The notes: generated by a model not told the origin, from the sequence alone. Shown: positions 36,101 to 48,921, numbered from the stretch's first letter. The stretch is DNA of 64,000 nucleotides from Pyxicephalus adspersus (GCF_032062135.1 NC_092862.1:98353525-98417524); one strand, 5' to 3'. Numbers and translations: made by a program.

Positions 36101-36456
36101 CTTAATTATGATGCATTTGTGGTTGCATTTTAGTTGTTGCTAGAGGACTTATGGCCCATATTTGTATGTGGTGCAGTGAACTGCACTGCAAGCTCAATGC
36201 ACAGTGCTTATAATACGTACAGTGCTGCACTTGTCAATAAAAAACTGCTTATTAGACTGTATGTCTAAAAGATGGCTTCAATCAATCAAGACTGTCCTCT
36301 ACCTAGCTAGTCAACCTAGTTTTAGAGGACAGTGTTCTCTATCTATAATATGTGTGTGTAAAATGACTCCATTATTATGGGAAACGATTGCTTGCTCAAC
36401 AGGCAAGTTCTTGTTCTTCCTGTTGACTTTTCCAGTCTTTTGTCAAAAAAAAGTAA

Positions 36457-36770
36457 ATGGCTACTTACACACGTGCAATAAATGTCGTTGGAAAGGATCT
36501 TTCACGATCCTTTTCAACATCAAATGACTGCACGATGCATGAACAAGAGCTGTGCATACAGCACTGTTCTGCTCTATGGAGAGAGGAGGGGAAGAACGAT
36601 GGAGTGGCAGGCCGCTGCGCTCCCTCCCCTTCACTTGCATTATGATCGGTCGTCGTCCATTTTCTGTGGACCCGCCAGGACGGTCATTCAAACGACGAGC
36701 ACTGTACACATGCAAGATTTTCGTCTGATATCAGCCCTGACGAGAACCAATGCACATGTGTACGTAGCCT
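36457..36770. mobile_element. PIF-Harbinger-type MITE, copy B
   Basis: 314 bp. The left end is ATGGCTACTTACACACGTGC and the right end GCACATGTGTACGTAGCCT. TAA lies on both sides (36454-36456 and 36771-36773). Internal stem GGAAAGGATC / GATCCTTTTC at 36490-36515. Reading frames of 84 and 98 codons across it arise from its symmetry and are not genes. Confidence 0.85.
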
Positions 36771-36814
36771 TAAAATGATACATATCCTAAGTCTTAAAAT
36801 GATACATATCCTAA
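36769..36814. repeat. 24-bp tandem duplication at the right edge of MITE copy B
   Basis: CTTAAAATGATACATATCCT then AA occurs at 36769-36790 and again at 36793-36814. The first copy includes the MITE's right-hand TAA target duplication. Confidence 0.85.
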
Positions 36815-37469
36815 CACTCTCTCTTATGTCTTTAGGTACTCTAAACGTGGCCACCCACATTTCACTTTGGTTCTACATAGTCCTTTCGATTTACTTAGTG
36901 TAAAGACCTATCTGAACATTCTATTACATTTATACCCATTCACGTAGGTATTTATTCCTAATTCACAATTAGACTGTAATAGCAGGTTTAGAGCCACTCT
37001 AGTGCGATTTCGTGCTGCTCCTGAGGCTAGCATCTTTCCAGCTGTTGGAGAACTTTCACAGCAGTGCTGGTTCAAAAAGAACTGGCATCTGCCCATGTGA
37101 CATCTTGTAGCTTGTTCCAGCGGTACCGCTCACTGCCACCCCCACTCATTCTCTATGGAGCTGCCGCAGGGAGATAGTACATGTGCATTTCTCTGAGAGG
37201 CAGTGGTTCCTGGTGTGAGAAAGCAATAAAATGCAAAATGTAAAAATTTAGCCTATTGAATGTGGTTAGCTTTAGGGACAAGCTTGTATAAGCCTGTCAT
37301 ATGTAGAGATACACAAACACGAGGATGTCTGTACCGCCATCCCTGGTTCTCTAAAAATCACCTCTGTTTCTCTGAAAATCTATATAATATATAAAATACA
37401 TTTATTAAAACTAAAATTATATAGAAGTAACTGTATAAAAGTGTAAAAGAATAACTGTTTTATGGGCAA

Positions 37470-37695
37470 AATGTGCTTGTACACTGCAGTTCCCTTCATC
37501 TTTCAGTGTTCTGTCCAAAAATAATTTTTAAGCTGGGTGGGTGTAAACTGTTTGTGGGTGGCAGCCCATGCATTGTGACCCAACTTTTCAGTAACCACCC
37601 AAAAACAGCCGCATGGTTACTAAAAAGTGCCAGGTGGTGCGCTCGGCTAAAAGGGTCTGGAGGGAACACTGTCTTTGGATTCAGCCAATGATGGT
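37470..37695. repeat. Unassigned dispersed repeat
   Basis: A GC-richer block with GTGGGTGGCAGCCCATGCAT, then TTCAGTAACCA and TGGTTACTAAAAAG forming a short stem, and ending GGGTCTGGAGGGAACACTGT. It resembles a frog interspersed repeat I recognise only in general form; no ends or target duplication were found. Confidence 0.4.
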
Positions 37696-38914
37696 GTCAG
37701 ACAAGTGTGACCATGTGACACCCAAAGTATCATAACAATATATTCCAATAAACATTTTCCAGCATCTCTGCATTACTATGGAAACCATGCATCTAATCTA
37801 AACATATATGGCAGGGAGTGGTGTTGAGAGCCCTTAAAAATGAGCAGTCTAACCATGGTAAATAACTTAGGAGATACCTTGTAACGTAAGAAAATCTGGT
37901 TTTCTTTTTGTATAAATAAATACTTTACAGATTAGCCATCATTTTTTGCTGTTGCTGTAGCTTTTTCAGCATTTCTGATCTGAAGAGTTGTAAAAAAAAA
38001 AAAACATACTTCCTGACATAAATAAGTTGCCGACAACTTAGAGAGAAAGTAACAGAAAGCTTACATTTCCTGAAAATTGAGTACTAGTTTTTCTCTTGAG
38101 TATGGCATCCATATGAGTATGAATGAACTCCAGACTTACCTTTCTTTTTGCACACTTTGTAGATCTTATTCTGTGCTGAAAAAGATAATATCCCTAGCCT
38201 TCATTTTTCAGCTATTTGCCTTCTGCCCTGTCAGGGTTGTAATACCTGTGGTAACCATGTGCCTGTACCTACACAAACAACCACAGGGAAGATGTACATA
38301 CACTGGATGATTGTTTCCCAAGAAAATCAGTTGTGATGCTCTCAATAATCTAGCTTGTGTACAGCTATCATTCAATAACATTCATCAATCCACCTGGTTG
38401 AGCAGGCCAGTCTTGACCACTATACTTTCCATTGGAGGAGAGCACAGACAGTGCTCCTCACTCATCCTCTCCCTCCCCTCTCAATAGAACATACCAGTGC
38501 TGTGTGTACTGCGCTTGTTCCTTCTCCTGTCACTGGAAACAATCACAAAAAATCATTTTCAGGTACAAAAATCTGACGTTTCTACAAGGCTTATGGCTTT
38601 GATTTATTATGCTGTCTGGCAGTGGTTGAGGAGAGCTGACAACAAAGGTCGGGAAAAACTTTGAAAGTTGAACTCAGCATAGAGGGAAGGATGTGTGTAG
38701 CAAGTTTAAGGTTTAACTAATGTTTTGTGTTAACACAGGAAAAAGGGTTGTTTCATTTCAGTGAAACAGAGAGATAATAGAATGCTTGCACAAATAATGT
38801 ACAGCATGCCTGTAGAGTATGTGCTGGTTGCAGGTACAAGAACTATGTATCGCTTCAGAGATAGACAGGGTGACTGCGCTCTTTCCTTATCTCTAAAACA
38901 ACTGGCAACTGTAA

Positions 38915-39245
38915 AGCTGCGTACACACTTGCAATTTTTGTCCTTGGAAAGGATCTTTCACGATCCTTTCCAACGACAAGGGGCTGCAAGATGCATGAAC
39001 GATGCTGTACATACAGCACCGTTCATGCTCTATGGAGAGGGGAGGGGGGAGAGCGACGGAGCGGCACCCTGTGCGCGCTCTCCCCTTCCCTTTCATTACG
39101 ATCGGCTGTCGTCCATCGTCCGTGGATCTGGCAGGTCGGTCGTCCGGACGATGGACGACACCGACTGTACACACGGAAGATTTTCGCCCGATAATTGGCC
39201 GATGCCGATTATCGGGCGATAAAAATCTGCCGTGTGTACGTAGCT
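38915..39245. mobile_element. PIF-Harbinger-type MITE, copy C (best preserved)
   Basis: 331 bp. The ends are AGCTGCGTACACACTTGCA and TGCCGTGTGTACGTAGCT, flanked by TAA at 38912-38914 and 39246-39248. Two stems are visible: GGAAAGGATC / GATCCTTTCC, and TTTTCGCCCGATAAT / ATTATCGGGCGA near the right end. Reading frames of up to 153 codons over it are by-products of repeat sequence. Confidence 0.88.
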
Positions 39246-39429
39246 TAAGAGCTGGAGAGCAACACTTGCCTCTGATAGTTGCTGGCAGAGACTATCAACT
39301 CCTCTGGGCTACTAAGAATGGATCCTTTCAGCCCCTGTAATGATTTCATAGGGACAAAAAAGGGGGATTACATAGGACAGGGTTCAAGCTAACTTTTAAA
39401 AAGCACCACAGGTCATTAAGGGCTAATCT

Positions 39430-39735
39430 ACACCAGAACATTTCCTTAAGGCACATTTATGAGCATTATCTATAACGTTACTTGCAACGTTTAAAATAAC
39501 ACGGGTTAACGCTGGAAAACACAGGTAAACGTGGGTTAACACTTCCATTGATTTCAATTGGGAATTTTCCCGCATTTATAAGCACTTAAAAACGTAAACT
39601 TGTTTAAAACTGGGGAAAACACGGCATAGACGTTTTCCAGCGTTTTAAGGCAAGCTTTAAATGCTAATAAAAAGGCATGAAGACACATAAAAACGCATAT
39701 AAACGCAGTAGGAACGTTTACATGAATTTTTAAAA
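39430..39735. repeat. Unassigned repeat rich in AACG/CGTT-type words
   Basis: Many short near-repeats such as ACGTTTAAAATAACACGGGT, TAAACGTGGGTTAACAC, AAAACGTAAAC and GACGTTTTCCAGCGTTTTAA. The pattern resembles a degenerate tandem or dispersed repeat. The class is unknown. Confidence 0.4.
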
Positions 39736-40224
39736 ATGTCAGTATAGTGCCAGCCTAAACAGAAAAGAGAGGAAGGTTTAAGATTACTTTTACTTATATC
39801 ATCCACACAAGTAGGCAGTAAGTTATATGTTGCAAATTGTATACCATTTACCTGTAGACGTTTCTTCTTTTTATTCCTGTATAAAATGCATCATCAGGTT
39901 GATTCCTGTGGAATTTCGAAAAATAGAGTCTTTTTTCTCAAAAAATTGTTTTAGTTTCAGTGGTAATTTTGCTACTGCAACATTTTGTCACATTATTCTT
40001 TCTTCCACTTTTATTGCATGTTACTTTATAAGCAAACATCTAACCATGCAGTAACACATAGCATTGTAGTGTGAAGTCATTGCTTCTGTATTTAATGTCA
40101 ATGAAAGGCTTGTTTTAGAAAAGCACTGATTGAACAGCTTTTTTTGTTTTTATTGAAACAATGGAAATGATTGCAATATTTTGGACAACATTACAGGGGT
40201 AATAGTATTATTATTAGTCTAGAG

Positions 40225-40524
40225 CAGTGTTTTTCAACCTTTTTTCAGCCAAGGCACTTTTTTTACATTGAAAAAATCCTGTGGCACACCACAAATCAAA
40301 AATGTTACAAAATGACACGCTCTAGCTAATTTTCTTGTCTCTAAGAATAAACAAGGCAATTAAGCTACCTACTGCCACCCACTGACATGGAAGAGTATTA
40401 CATTACCCTGCCAGTCACTACAGCACAGACACTCGACAATGATAATTGGATATTCTCCCATGGTACACCTAAAAATCTCTCACGGCACACTAGTGTGCCG
40501 CGGCACAGTGGTTGAAAATCACTG
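40225..40524. mobile_element. hAT MITE with intact 8-bp target duplication
   Basis: 300 bp. The ends CAGTGTTTTTCAACC and, reverse complemented, CAGTGATTTTCAACC match at 14 of 15 positions. The 8-bp sequence GTCTAGAG flanks both sides (40217-40224 and 40525-40532), which is the hAT signature. No coding capacity. Confidence 0.9.
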
Positions 40525-41081
40525 GTCTAGAGAGAGGATTACACCTTCCAAGCCCATTAGTAAGAATATAAAGTTAAAGAAAGAGAAAAAGAGGCTTTTT
40601 GTGGCACAGAAAATTGAGTGCATTGATAAACAGAAACAATGTTTATAATGGAGCTACATATTAACATAGTTCTCCTATGCTAACTGTGCTAGACATAGTT
40701 CTTCTATGCAATACAGAACATTATATTGGCAAATAAAATGTCTTGCCTCAGTATCCGACACGTTTCGCCTAAATAGGCTTACTCAGGGGATTATGGAGAC
40801 ATATACAGGTTGAACTGATTAACAAAAGTATATACAAGACTAGTGTTAGTACAAATATTATTGAGATCCTAATAACATATAGATTAACCCCATCAAAAGC
40901 ATATTCATATTAAGGATATTTTCTATACATGATTGAGTCTTAAATAAGTAGGAAAGTGTACATGAACATCATAAGTGATACAAAAGAGTCCGTGTTACCA
41001 ACAAGTAATAATATATCTAATGTGGGAGAAAACTAAAATATGAAGTGATAGAGTGCTAGATTAGGTTCAGAGGTGAACCTA

Positions 41082-42272
41082 CAAGGGCTGTTTGACTAGT
41101 AGTGAGCCTAACATATAAATAATTTACAATTTAAAAATTGTATGTCGGTGGTTTTTTTTTTGGATGGAGAAAATCGAGCACAGAGCGGTCATCAAATTCC
41201 TTCACTTAAAGGGCCTAAACACTAAGGAAATCCATAAAGAGATGCAAGAAGTATTAAAAGATGATTCTCCTTCTTATTCCACTGTCAAAAGATGTGTTGT
41301 CGAGATCAAACAAGGTTGAAAAAGCCTTTGTGATAAAGAAAGGTCTGGAGCACCCAAAGTTGTCACAACCCAGGAAATGATTGACAGAATTCACAATAAT
41401 GTCCTCTAAGACAGAAGACTGACCACTAGAAGCATTGCGAGTTTGGGGATTTCAAATGAAAGAGTTTACTACATTTTTACTGAAGAACTTGGAATGAGGA
41501 AACATTCATAAGGATGGATTCTGAAACTTCTGACTCCTGACCAAAAGAGAGAATGGGTGAGATGGTCCAAAGTCTTTCTTGAGCATTTTAACAAAAATGA
41601 GCAGCAATTTCTTGAAAAATGCATAACAATGGATGACACTTGGACCCATCACTTTGATCCAGAGACAAAACAGCAACAATTGAAACACAAGGGTTCTCCT
41701 ACCCCAAAGAAGGCAAGGATCACAAAGTCCTCAATGAAGATCATGGCCTCTGTCTTCTGGGATATTCATGTCCTGTAGTGATGATTGACTTTCTTGAAAA
41801 GGGTCAAACAATCACGGGGACTATTTATTCCACATTAATAAGAAAGTTAAAGGAGAAATTGAAGGTGAAAAGATGGGGAAAGTTGACAAAAGGCATTATG
41901 TTTCATCAGGACAATGCGCCAGCACACAAGTCAGCTGTTGCAATGGCCACAATTCATGAATGCGGCTTTGAATTGTTAGAACACCCACCTTATTCACCAG
42001 ATCTGGCTCCATCAGACTATTATGTATTTGGAATGTTAAATAAATACCTAAAAGGGAAGAAATTTGACACTGATTAAGATGTCATCAAGCCTGTTGAGGA
42101 CTTCCTTGAGGGCCAAGATGTTGAGTTCTATAAAAAGGGTAAAAAAGGCCTTAAAAGAAAGATCTGAAAGGTGCATTCTGCCTTATGGGGATTATATTGA
42201 AAATGTATAGAAAATAAATGTCCTAGCTTTTGTCTTTATGGTTGAGGCTCATTACTTGTCAAACAGCCCTTG
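41082..42272 (+). mobile_element. Mariner transposon, inactive full-length copy
   Basis: 1191 bp. The terminal repeats share 26 of 28 bases: left CAAGGGCTGTTTGAC then TAGTAGTGAGCCT; right, reverse complemented, CAAGGGCTGTTTGAC then AAGTAATGAGCCT. The target site TA is present at 41080-41081 and 42273-42274. It encloses a mariner transposase pseudogene. Confidence 0.92.
41164..42210 (+). pseudogene. Mariner transposase pseudogene
   Basis: The frame starts with ATG at 41164 (MEKIEHRAVIKFLHLKG), typical of the mariner N-terminal helix-turn-helix. The D,D34D catalytic triad can be seen: first Asp in TMDDTWTHHFDPETK, second in MFHQDNAPAH, third in SPDLAPSDY, the last two exactly 34 residues apart. 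In-frame stops lie within the first third (after EIKQG, after HNNVL and after RKHS). A one-base frame change near 41776 separates the two catalytic halves, and a further stop lies at 42075. It cannot encode an active enzyme. Confidence 0.9.
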
Positions 42273-42776
42273 TACTTTGTCAATAGCCATTGTGTTAAAG
42301 TGTTAAGTTGAGAACATATGTTAGCGTCCACTATGGGGTATTGGAGTCCATCCAAGTAGTTTACTAAATGAGAAAAATATAGTTAAACAGTCAGTATCTT
42401 AAGAGCTACTAGTTGAAGGAGGACTAAATATGAATAGCCCTTTTCTCACAGAAAAGTGTCCAGGACAAAGATAACAAGATAGGATTCTGTGTGAAATAGG
42501 TATAAGTAAATGTTTTAATTAGTTAGGGTTAGATATAATACAAAGAAAAAACTTGATTAAAATAAAAGACTTGATAAGATAATGTTGTGGGGAATGAATA
42601 TGGTGCTGAGTGTCAATTTATGCACCACTGGATGATAGTACATAGGATGGAGTAGAGTCCATATCCAGAGTAAGATAATACTATCTATTCCCTATGTTAA
42701 TATGTAGCACCATTATAAACATTGTTTCTGTTTATCAATACACTCAATTTTCTGTGCCACAAAAAGCTTCTTTTAA

Positions 42777-42900
42777 GCTAGGTACACACTTGCACTAATT
42801 ATCGTTAGACAACAAACAACTAACGATTATGCATGATTAGTTTGAATGATCGTATTGTGCACAATCCTGTACAAGAAGACCAGGTAAAAATGTTGGCTCC
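42777..42900. mobile_element. Possible PIF-Harbinger MITE, copy D (fragment)
   Basis: GCTAGGTACACACTTGCACT follows TTAA directly beside the foldback's right arm, and resembles the left end of copies A-C. ATTATCGTTAG and CTAACGATTAT form a short stem. No matching right end was found. Confidence 0.4.
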
Positions 42901-44695
42901 CACAATGGAGTGGCTGCTAACATTTTCCTACTAGTTTAGGTTTTAATAAGAGTTTTTCTGAAAATATCCACAGGTAGGAACTTTTTTAGCATTTAGTGAA
43001 AACATCATTTTGTGTAAAGCTCCCACCTTTTTACAAGTAGTAGTTTTACTAATTGTTACAATAAGAGACCCAGAGCAGAGCAGAGAATGTCTGTGACCTG
43101 AGTGACATCTAGTGGATGGTTTAGAAAATGCACTTTTATCAAAATTTTTGTAAAACATTACCATAGTAATGTTCCTGATAGTTTAGCAGAGTTTATCAAA
43201 GGGGGAAAAAAGATTAAAAAAAAACACTGTACTTTGTGCATCCACATCCTATCTTGTGAGTGCCGTAATAAAGTGGATCTCTCTTCTGATCACAATCATC
43301 TCTTCTAGTGCTATAACACAAAAACTGATCAGGTTTTCCATATTTGATTTGTTTATACCAGGGTTAGGAAATAACAGATGGTTTTAAATGTACCATTGTA
43401 GTTCACATTGATGGTCATTATATTACAAAGAAGCCTTTGGTTTTTTTGTTTTTGGTTTTTTTTTTAGCAACAGTGGAGTCACCCTTTAAAAAGATTGCAC
43501 TTTACGTTTTGAACTTGTGTAGCACCTATGCAAATATACATCATTTACATTAAGGTAAACTATTTAAAAACTTTGTGCTTTGTTTTTTTTACAAATTGTG
43601 TAACAAATGACAGTTTAAGTTTATATCGCCAATGATTTTGCATTGTAAGCAGTTTTACTGGTGAAAACTGACATTTGGGGTTGGTTTACTAAAGCATTGT
43701 GGTTTGGTAAATAAATGAAGTGACTTATCATCTTGCAAGGAATAATTTATATACATTAGTGAATGCAGGGAAAAATACTTTGCAAAGAACACACAACCAT
43801 GTGCAAGGAAATGTAAAAAAAACAAAAAAACAAACATATAAAACAAAACGCCGAGCCTCTTGTTTCCACATTTTGAGTCATTAACCCAGAACAAGCATGT
43901 AGATTGTTGAAAGAAATTCTGACTTTACTCTCACTTTCTTGATATGGACATTTGCTGTCTATCATTGACATAGAAAGTACTAAAACCAGGATGTCAGCAT
44001 AAAGGCCAGAAAGTATTTTAGGATGAAAGTAAAGGAAATGGCTGCTCTATGTTTCTAAAAGGAAAGCTTTAAATTATGAAGGAGCCCTGGATGTAGTAAT
44101 AACTCTTGAAATGCTGGATATTATAGAGAAAATTAAAAGTAGAAAAGAAAATTTAGTTTCATTTTAAGGGATGCATCCTTATAAAAAGCATGTCAATACA
44201 ATTAGTGTGTTACATAGCACTTCCCACTAGATGGCAGACTGTTCCAACAAAAGAAAAGGTTTAACACTTCACAAAATTAAAAAAATATAATTCAGTAATT
44301 ATATACAGTAAATCGTAAAAATCAAAAACCCTGAAAATGGACTGTATGGCAAGAATAGATTTCTAAAACAAAGAATAAAATGTAATAAAAACCAAGACAT
44401 CATAATCAATCTAAAACTGTGATTATTTACCCCTTTCGTTTATCAATATAATTTATTGTATAATTCAGGCAAATGTGTTGTTCTAGCAAACAGTAAACAA
44501 AGCCTTAAAAACTGTGGCTTTATGTGTTTTTAGGTATATTATTACTGTAATTTTGTTAGACAGATTTTATTTCTATTCAGGGCAAATATATAGGATAAGG
44601 TTGGAGCTAATTTAAAAGTGGACTGAATTTTCTCTTTTTTCACTCATCCATGTATAGCAATCAATTTTAACTCCCTGACACCTTGGCAAGGCCAA

Positions 44696-44740
44696 TGAAT
44701 GATATTCTATCCTATCCTATGAGTCCTATCCTATTTGTAC
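44696..44740. repeat. Short TATCC-type repeat
   Basis: CTATCCTATCCTATGAGTCC then TATCCTATTTG: a minor pentanucleotide tandem repeat. Confidence 0.6.
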
Positions 44741-46816
44741 TAAACTATGGAGCTGCAAATTTTTGATACAGTGATAATTAATGTGTTTTATTTCTAATGT
44801 AAAAACATGTAAAGAATATATCATGTACATTGCTTTACAAATAAAATTAAGGGCTTTGATTTGCTGTTTTATTTACCCATTTACATTTTTTTTTACATAT
44901 TTTTTGACACCAAAAACTATAACTCATTGTGGCCATGGGGTAGCCAGCAGTTGCATACATACCATGTAAAATCTATTTGAATTACAGGATTACAGGGTAT
45001 AAACTAGGGAAATTCTTAATTGGAGCTTTAAAATTGATTATACATGAAAATCATATGAAAAGTCTGTAAATATTGTACCATATACACAATTAGTAAAATA
45101 AAGTACCAGAAGTGCTTTGATTTTATTGAGATATTCTTTGCATTTTACCTACTTTTGTATAGCCTCCAGTTATGCAGAGAAAGCATACATCCTAATTGCT
45201 ACCTCTTTTACAAATTTGAGATCATGTATTACATGCCCATCATTGGCTGGAGCCATGCAAAGTGCAGGCAGTGGGTGAGAGCAGAAATATTTATACAGAA
45301 TATAATATTAGAATATGATTTGGGGATCTGTTATCCGTAGACAAAAGGGGAATATGGAATACACATATGTATGTATAAATACATCTGACGTTGGATACAT
45401 TTTTTGTAGGTTTAGTCTTGGTAACTACAAAACCACTAATAATATTCCAGCTATGTTAGGAATGTTTGGGATAGTAGCAAAGGCATTTTCCGAGGAGCCA
45501 TTGTATTACAAATAAACTAAAGCTAAATCTTGCTTTTGGACCATGGAACTGTTTCATGAAAACTGGAGAAAAGAAAAAGAGTGCAGTTTTAGTTAGTTGT
45601 TTCCAAAGGACAAAATCTAGGTTTCAGGAATTCTGCTCGGTCATTGTGAGCAACAAGTCTGGTATGTCTAGATTATATAAACCAATCTCTCTGCATTTCC
45701 AACTTTTCATTAAACAGGATGATTACAAGACCATTCAAATAAAACTAAGGATATTGGAACATAGAAGGTAAAACCAGTTTATGTGTTACACATTATAGTT
45801 TATTTAAAATATTTTTTATGAAAAACAAAACTGAAAAAATATTTACATCCTTTTAATTTGATTTTTCCAAATATACAAATACTTAGCATACATACCAGCT
45901 AACACTATATCTATCGATACAAAATAACTTTATCCTTTTTTGTCATACAAGAAGTATTTACTTAAATGTGAACCACAATAATTCATAAACAATTCTGTTT
46001 TTTTACAGGATTATAACATGCAGAAACTGATGTATAATTGAGTTTTGAAGAACATGCAAGCTATGAAGTCCAGTGGTATTGTGTTAAAGTTATATTCACT
46101 TTCATTCACTTTTCACTTTCAGAAGGACCCAGTCCTGAAAATGGACTGGCAAATATTTTTACATGATAAAGCAGAGAACAATGAGCAGCATTCACCAACC
46201 CACGAAAACTAAGGAAATACACTGGTATAATAGAAATATTGTGCTAAAAGAAAACCTTTAATTTGTTCAGGCACATTGGAGCCTGTAACATGTGAGAAAA
46301 AAAATCAGAAGTTGGGTTGAAAAAAAATGATTATAACATTTCGTGAAAGCCATACATGATCTTGGGAAAAGTCAGCTAAATGTACCCCTGTACCCTACTG
46401 CCTCCCATCCCTGACATGTTGCTTTACTAACCAACAGGGAGGTTTAGGAAGTGTTAGGGGGTGAGGCCAACCTTGTCTATAACAGGAAAAAAGGAGATAT
46501 ATATATTCTGATAGCTGTATCTGTACTACACATTTTATCTGTGCTGTCCTTGAATGTAACCTCTGTGTATGTATTTGTAATCATTTGTTCAGTTTGTGTT
46601 GCTCAGTTTGGTTACAGATTCATTTTAGTCAGGATTTGTACATTGTAGCACAAAAATCATCTGCATATTTAGTTACAATAGATTTGTGTGCTTTGAATGC
46701 CAAGTATTATCCAAGTAAAAAAGGAAAAAAAAAGATAAAGTCCAGGTTAATCTACCTGGGTGTAGTTATGTGTACATATATACCTGCTCATGTGATGACA
46801 TTGTGGGGAGCACCGC

Positions 46817-46839
46817 AAAAAAAAAAAAAAAAAAAAAAA
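46817..46839. repeat. Poly-A run (23 A)
   Basis: Twenty-three consecutive A after GAGCACCGC. It could be a retroposon tail, but I see no recognisable body upstream and no flanking duplication. Confidence 0.9.
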
Positions 46840-47882
46840 CATAGATGAGGCTTTATGTACTTTTAATAGGTTTATTCCTCAGTTTCTATATTTTGTAGAA
46901 AGCAGATAGGTGGCCGTGGATGTTAATTTAAACAGCATTTCTTGTGTTGTACTAAGGAAAGGGGAAGTTTGCTACTTTCTCAAAGCCCAAATAAAGTGTC
47001 ACGCCTTTTGTTTGTTTATGATTGCTTTTTTGGTATGAATTATTTCAAATATCCTTTTTTCTCTTTTAGCTCTCATACTGCAGTGCTTTGTGCTAGCATT
47101 GAAGAGTAATAGCCACACCCTTCAGTATTAGCTTCCTCGCACAAATTGACCTTTCAAAGATGCTGTGTTTGACAAAGTCTGTTAGAATATAGATTGCAGG
47201 GGATCTATATTACTAAAACCTACTACTAAAACTTTATTTTGATTTTTTTAACCAATTTTTTCTCTAAAAAGCAAGACAAGTGCATTACATAATTGTAAAA
47301 CATGGACTGGTAAAGAAAAAGGTTTAGCATGTTGTCACAAGTGGTTATTGACTTTACAGTCATACTTGAACATAAGGCATGGCTGGTAATAGCAATGTAG
47401 AAGTAAGATCAGAAAAATAGTGGTTGTTATTACAAGCTTATCTGACTGGGTATCTTTTTCTGTGATTTCAATTGGTCTTAATGCTTGATACTTAATATAC
47501 TCACCCTATTCCACCAATCTTTGTTTGACAGCTTATTATAGAGCTGCCCTAAGCATTTATGAATAACTCACAGGTAGGTAAGTGACTTCTAATAGCAGTG
47601 CAAACAAGCCAGGCAGGCTGCAGTGACAGATGAAATGGCAGCATATACACAGTGCTTTAGTTCTCATAAGTGCAGCTCTCACTTTAAACAAGGAATAATC
47701 TAACCATGCAACCATCCAACCATGGTTGCCTCTCGCACTACTGTCCTGTAAAATAAAGAAACATTGTGTTTTAACACAGATGACAATACTCAGGGGCAAA
47801 GGTAAGATAACTGTGTGTGTAATAAGGTTGGAAGACTGTTGGTGGACTCCGGTATGTTTTGTACTGTATGTTATGCTAGACC

Positions 47883-48130
47883 TGTGTTTCTTGATTTCCA
47901 TAACATGGGGAAACCTTGAAATAACTTCCATGTCTTCTGGAACCCCCTTCTATAAATACTAAATCCACACTCCACAGTATATTAGTTTAGTGGTCAGTGG
48001 GAAAAATGTCCCTCTTACAGATAGGCAAAAAGATTGTTGGTGTCACTTAAAGTGACCTGAGAGGTACAAATTTTTCATTGGGCAAGGAACTCTAGCGATC
48101 TCTGGAGGATTCCTAGTTAAGAAACATTGT
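47883..48130. mobile_element. hAT-like MITE, copy 2
   Basis: 248 bp. It starts TGTGTTTCTTGATTTCCATA and ends AAGAAACATTGT, flanked by GCTAGAC(C/T) on both sides (47875 and 48131), a near-perfect 8-bp target duplication. The interior matches copy 1 at 23674-23912 (AATAACTTCCATGTCTTCTG, TTAGTTTAGTGGTCA, CACTTAAAGTGACCT). Confidence 0.7.
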
Positions 48131-48921
48131 GCTAGACTGTAATTCTGCTTTAACATAGCTTTATGCAATGCAACTATGCACCATATTACAAGCGTTTTCC
48201 ATCTACAGACTGATGCAGAAATACATCAATTGTCATTGCACAAAGCAAACAAACCATAATATGAAAGCTTATATCCCTTGCACGTTTTTGTATTAATACC
48301 ATGTTTAGACAGCTGACATTTTTTCAGCACTGACCTCCTAGACATCAGGCCGCCTCTACAGAAAACCACAACAAGAAGACTCCACTGTATGGATTCAGTC
48401 TTTATGAAACAATTTTTTTTTTACTGACAAAATAAAGATCCTCCCATGTAGTTAAAGCCACTGTTTGACAGCAAATTTCACTCGACTTTTACATTATTAT
48501 TCAAATAATTTAACCCACCCACATTGCCACTATTGCTTAACTGCTATATAGGGATAAATTGTTTGCTTAAAAAGTTCATTTTGCCATAGCTCTTATTCCA
48601 AATATAAACAGATATGGTTCTTCGCTGTCAATGATTTGAAAATGTTAAAGAATACATATTGAATGTGGTGTTTTCTTCATGCAGCTGTTGTTCATGTCAT
48701 GGCTTGAGCTCCAGAAGGAAAACACAGATGCTTTCATAGAACAGCTGGAAGAACACCACACTGTATACAGTTATATATGTTCATGCTTTTTAAAGAAAAA
48801 GGGACAGGCAGAGGTTTAGGTACAGGTCTTGCTTTAGTCTCTATAAATAAAGTGTGACCTATATGTAGGAAGCTTTCAATAACATCTATAAGGGGATCTT
48901 ATGGAAACACTGCTGGTAAAC

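Larger units (their letters stand above)
40590..42771. mobile_element. Foldback element with 80-bp inverted arms, interrupted by a mariner
   Basis: The left arm 40590-40669 and right arm 42692-42771 are inverted copies with about three mismatches (both contain TTTTTGTGGCACAGAAAATT and AAACAGAAACAATGTTTATA). Inside the left arm is CCGACACGTTTCGCC, then GGCTTACTCAGGGG. Removing the 1.19-kb mariner leaves about 1 kb. No target duplication was found, so the class is open. Confidence 0.7.

Noticed and set aside
38761..39222. 153-codon frame
   Set aside because: It runs through PIF-Harbinger MITE copy C; the similar translation over copies A and B shows it is repeat sequence.
46817..46839. Poly-A run as the tail of a processed gene copy
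   Set aside because: No coding-like body upstream and no flanking target duplication.
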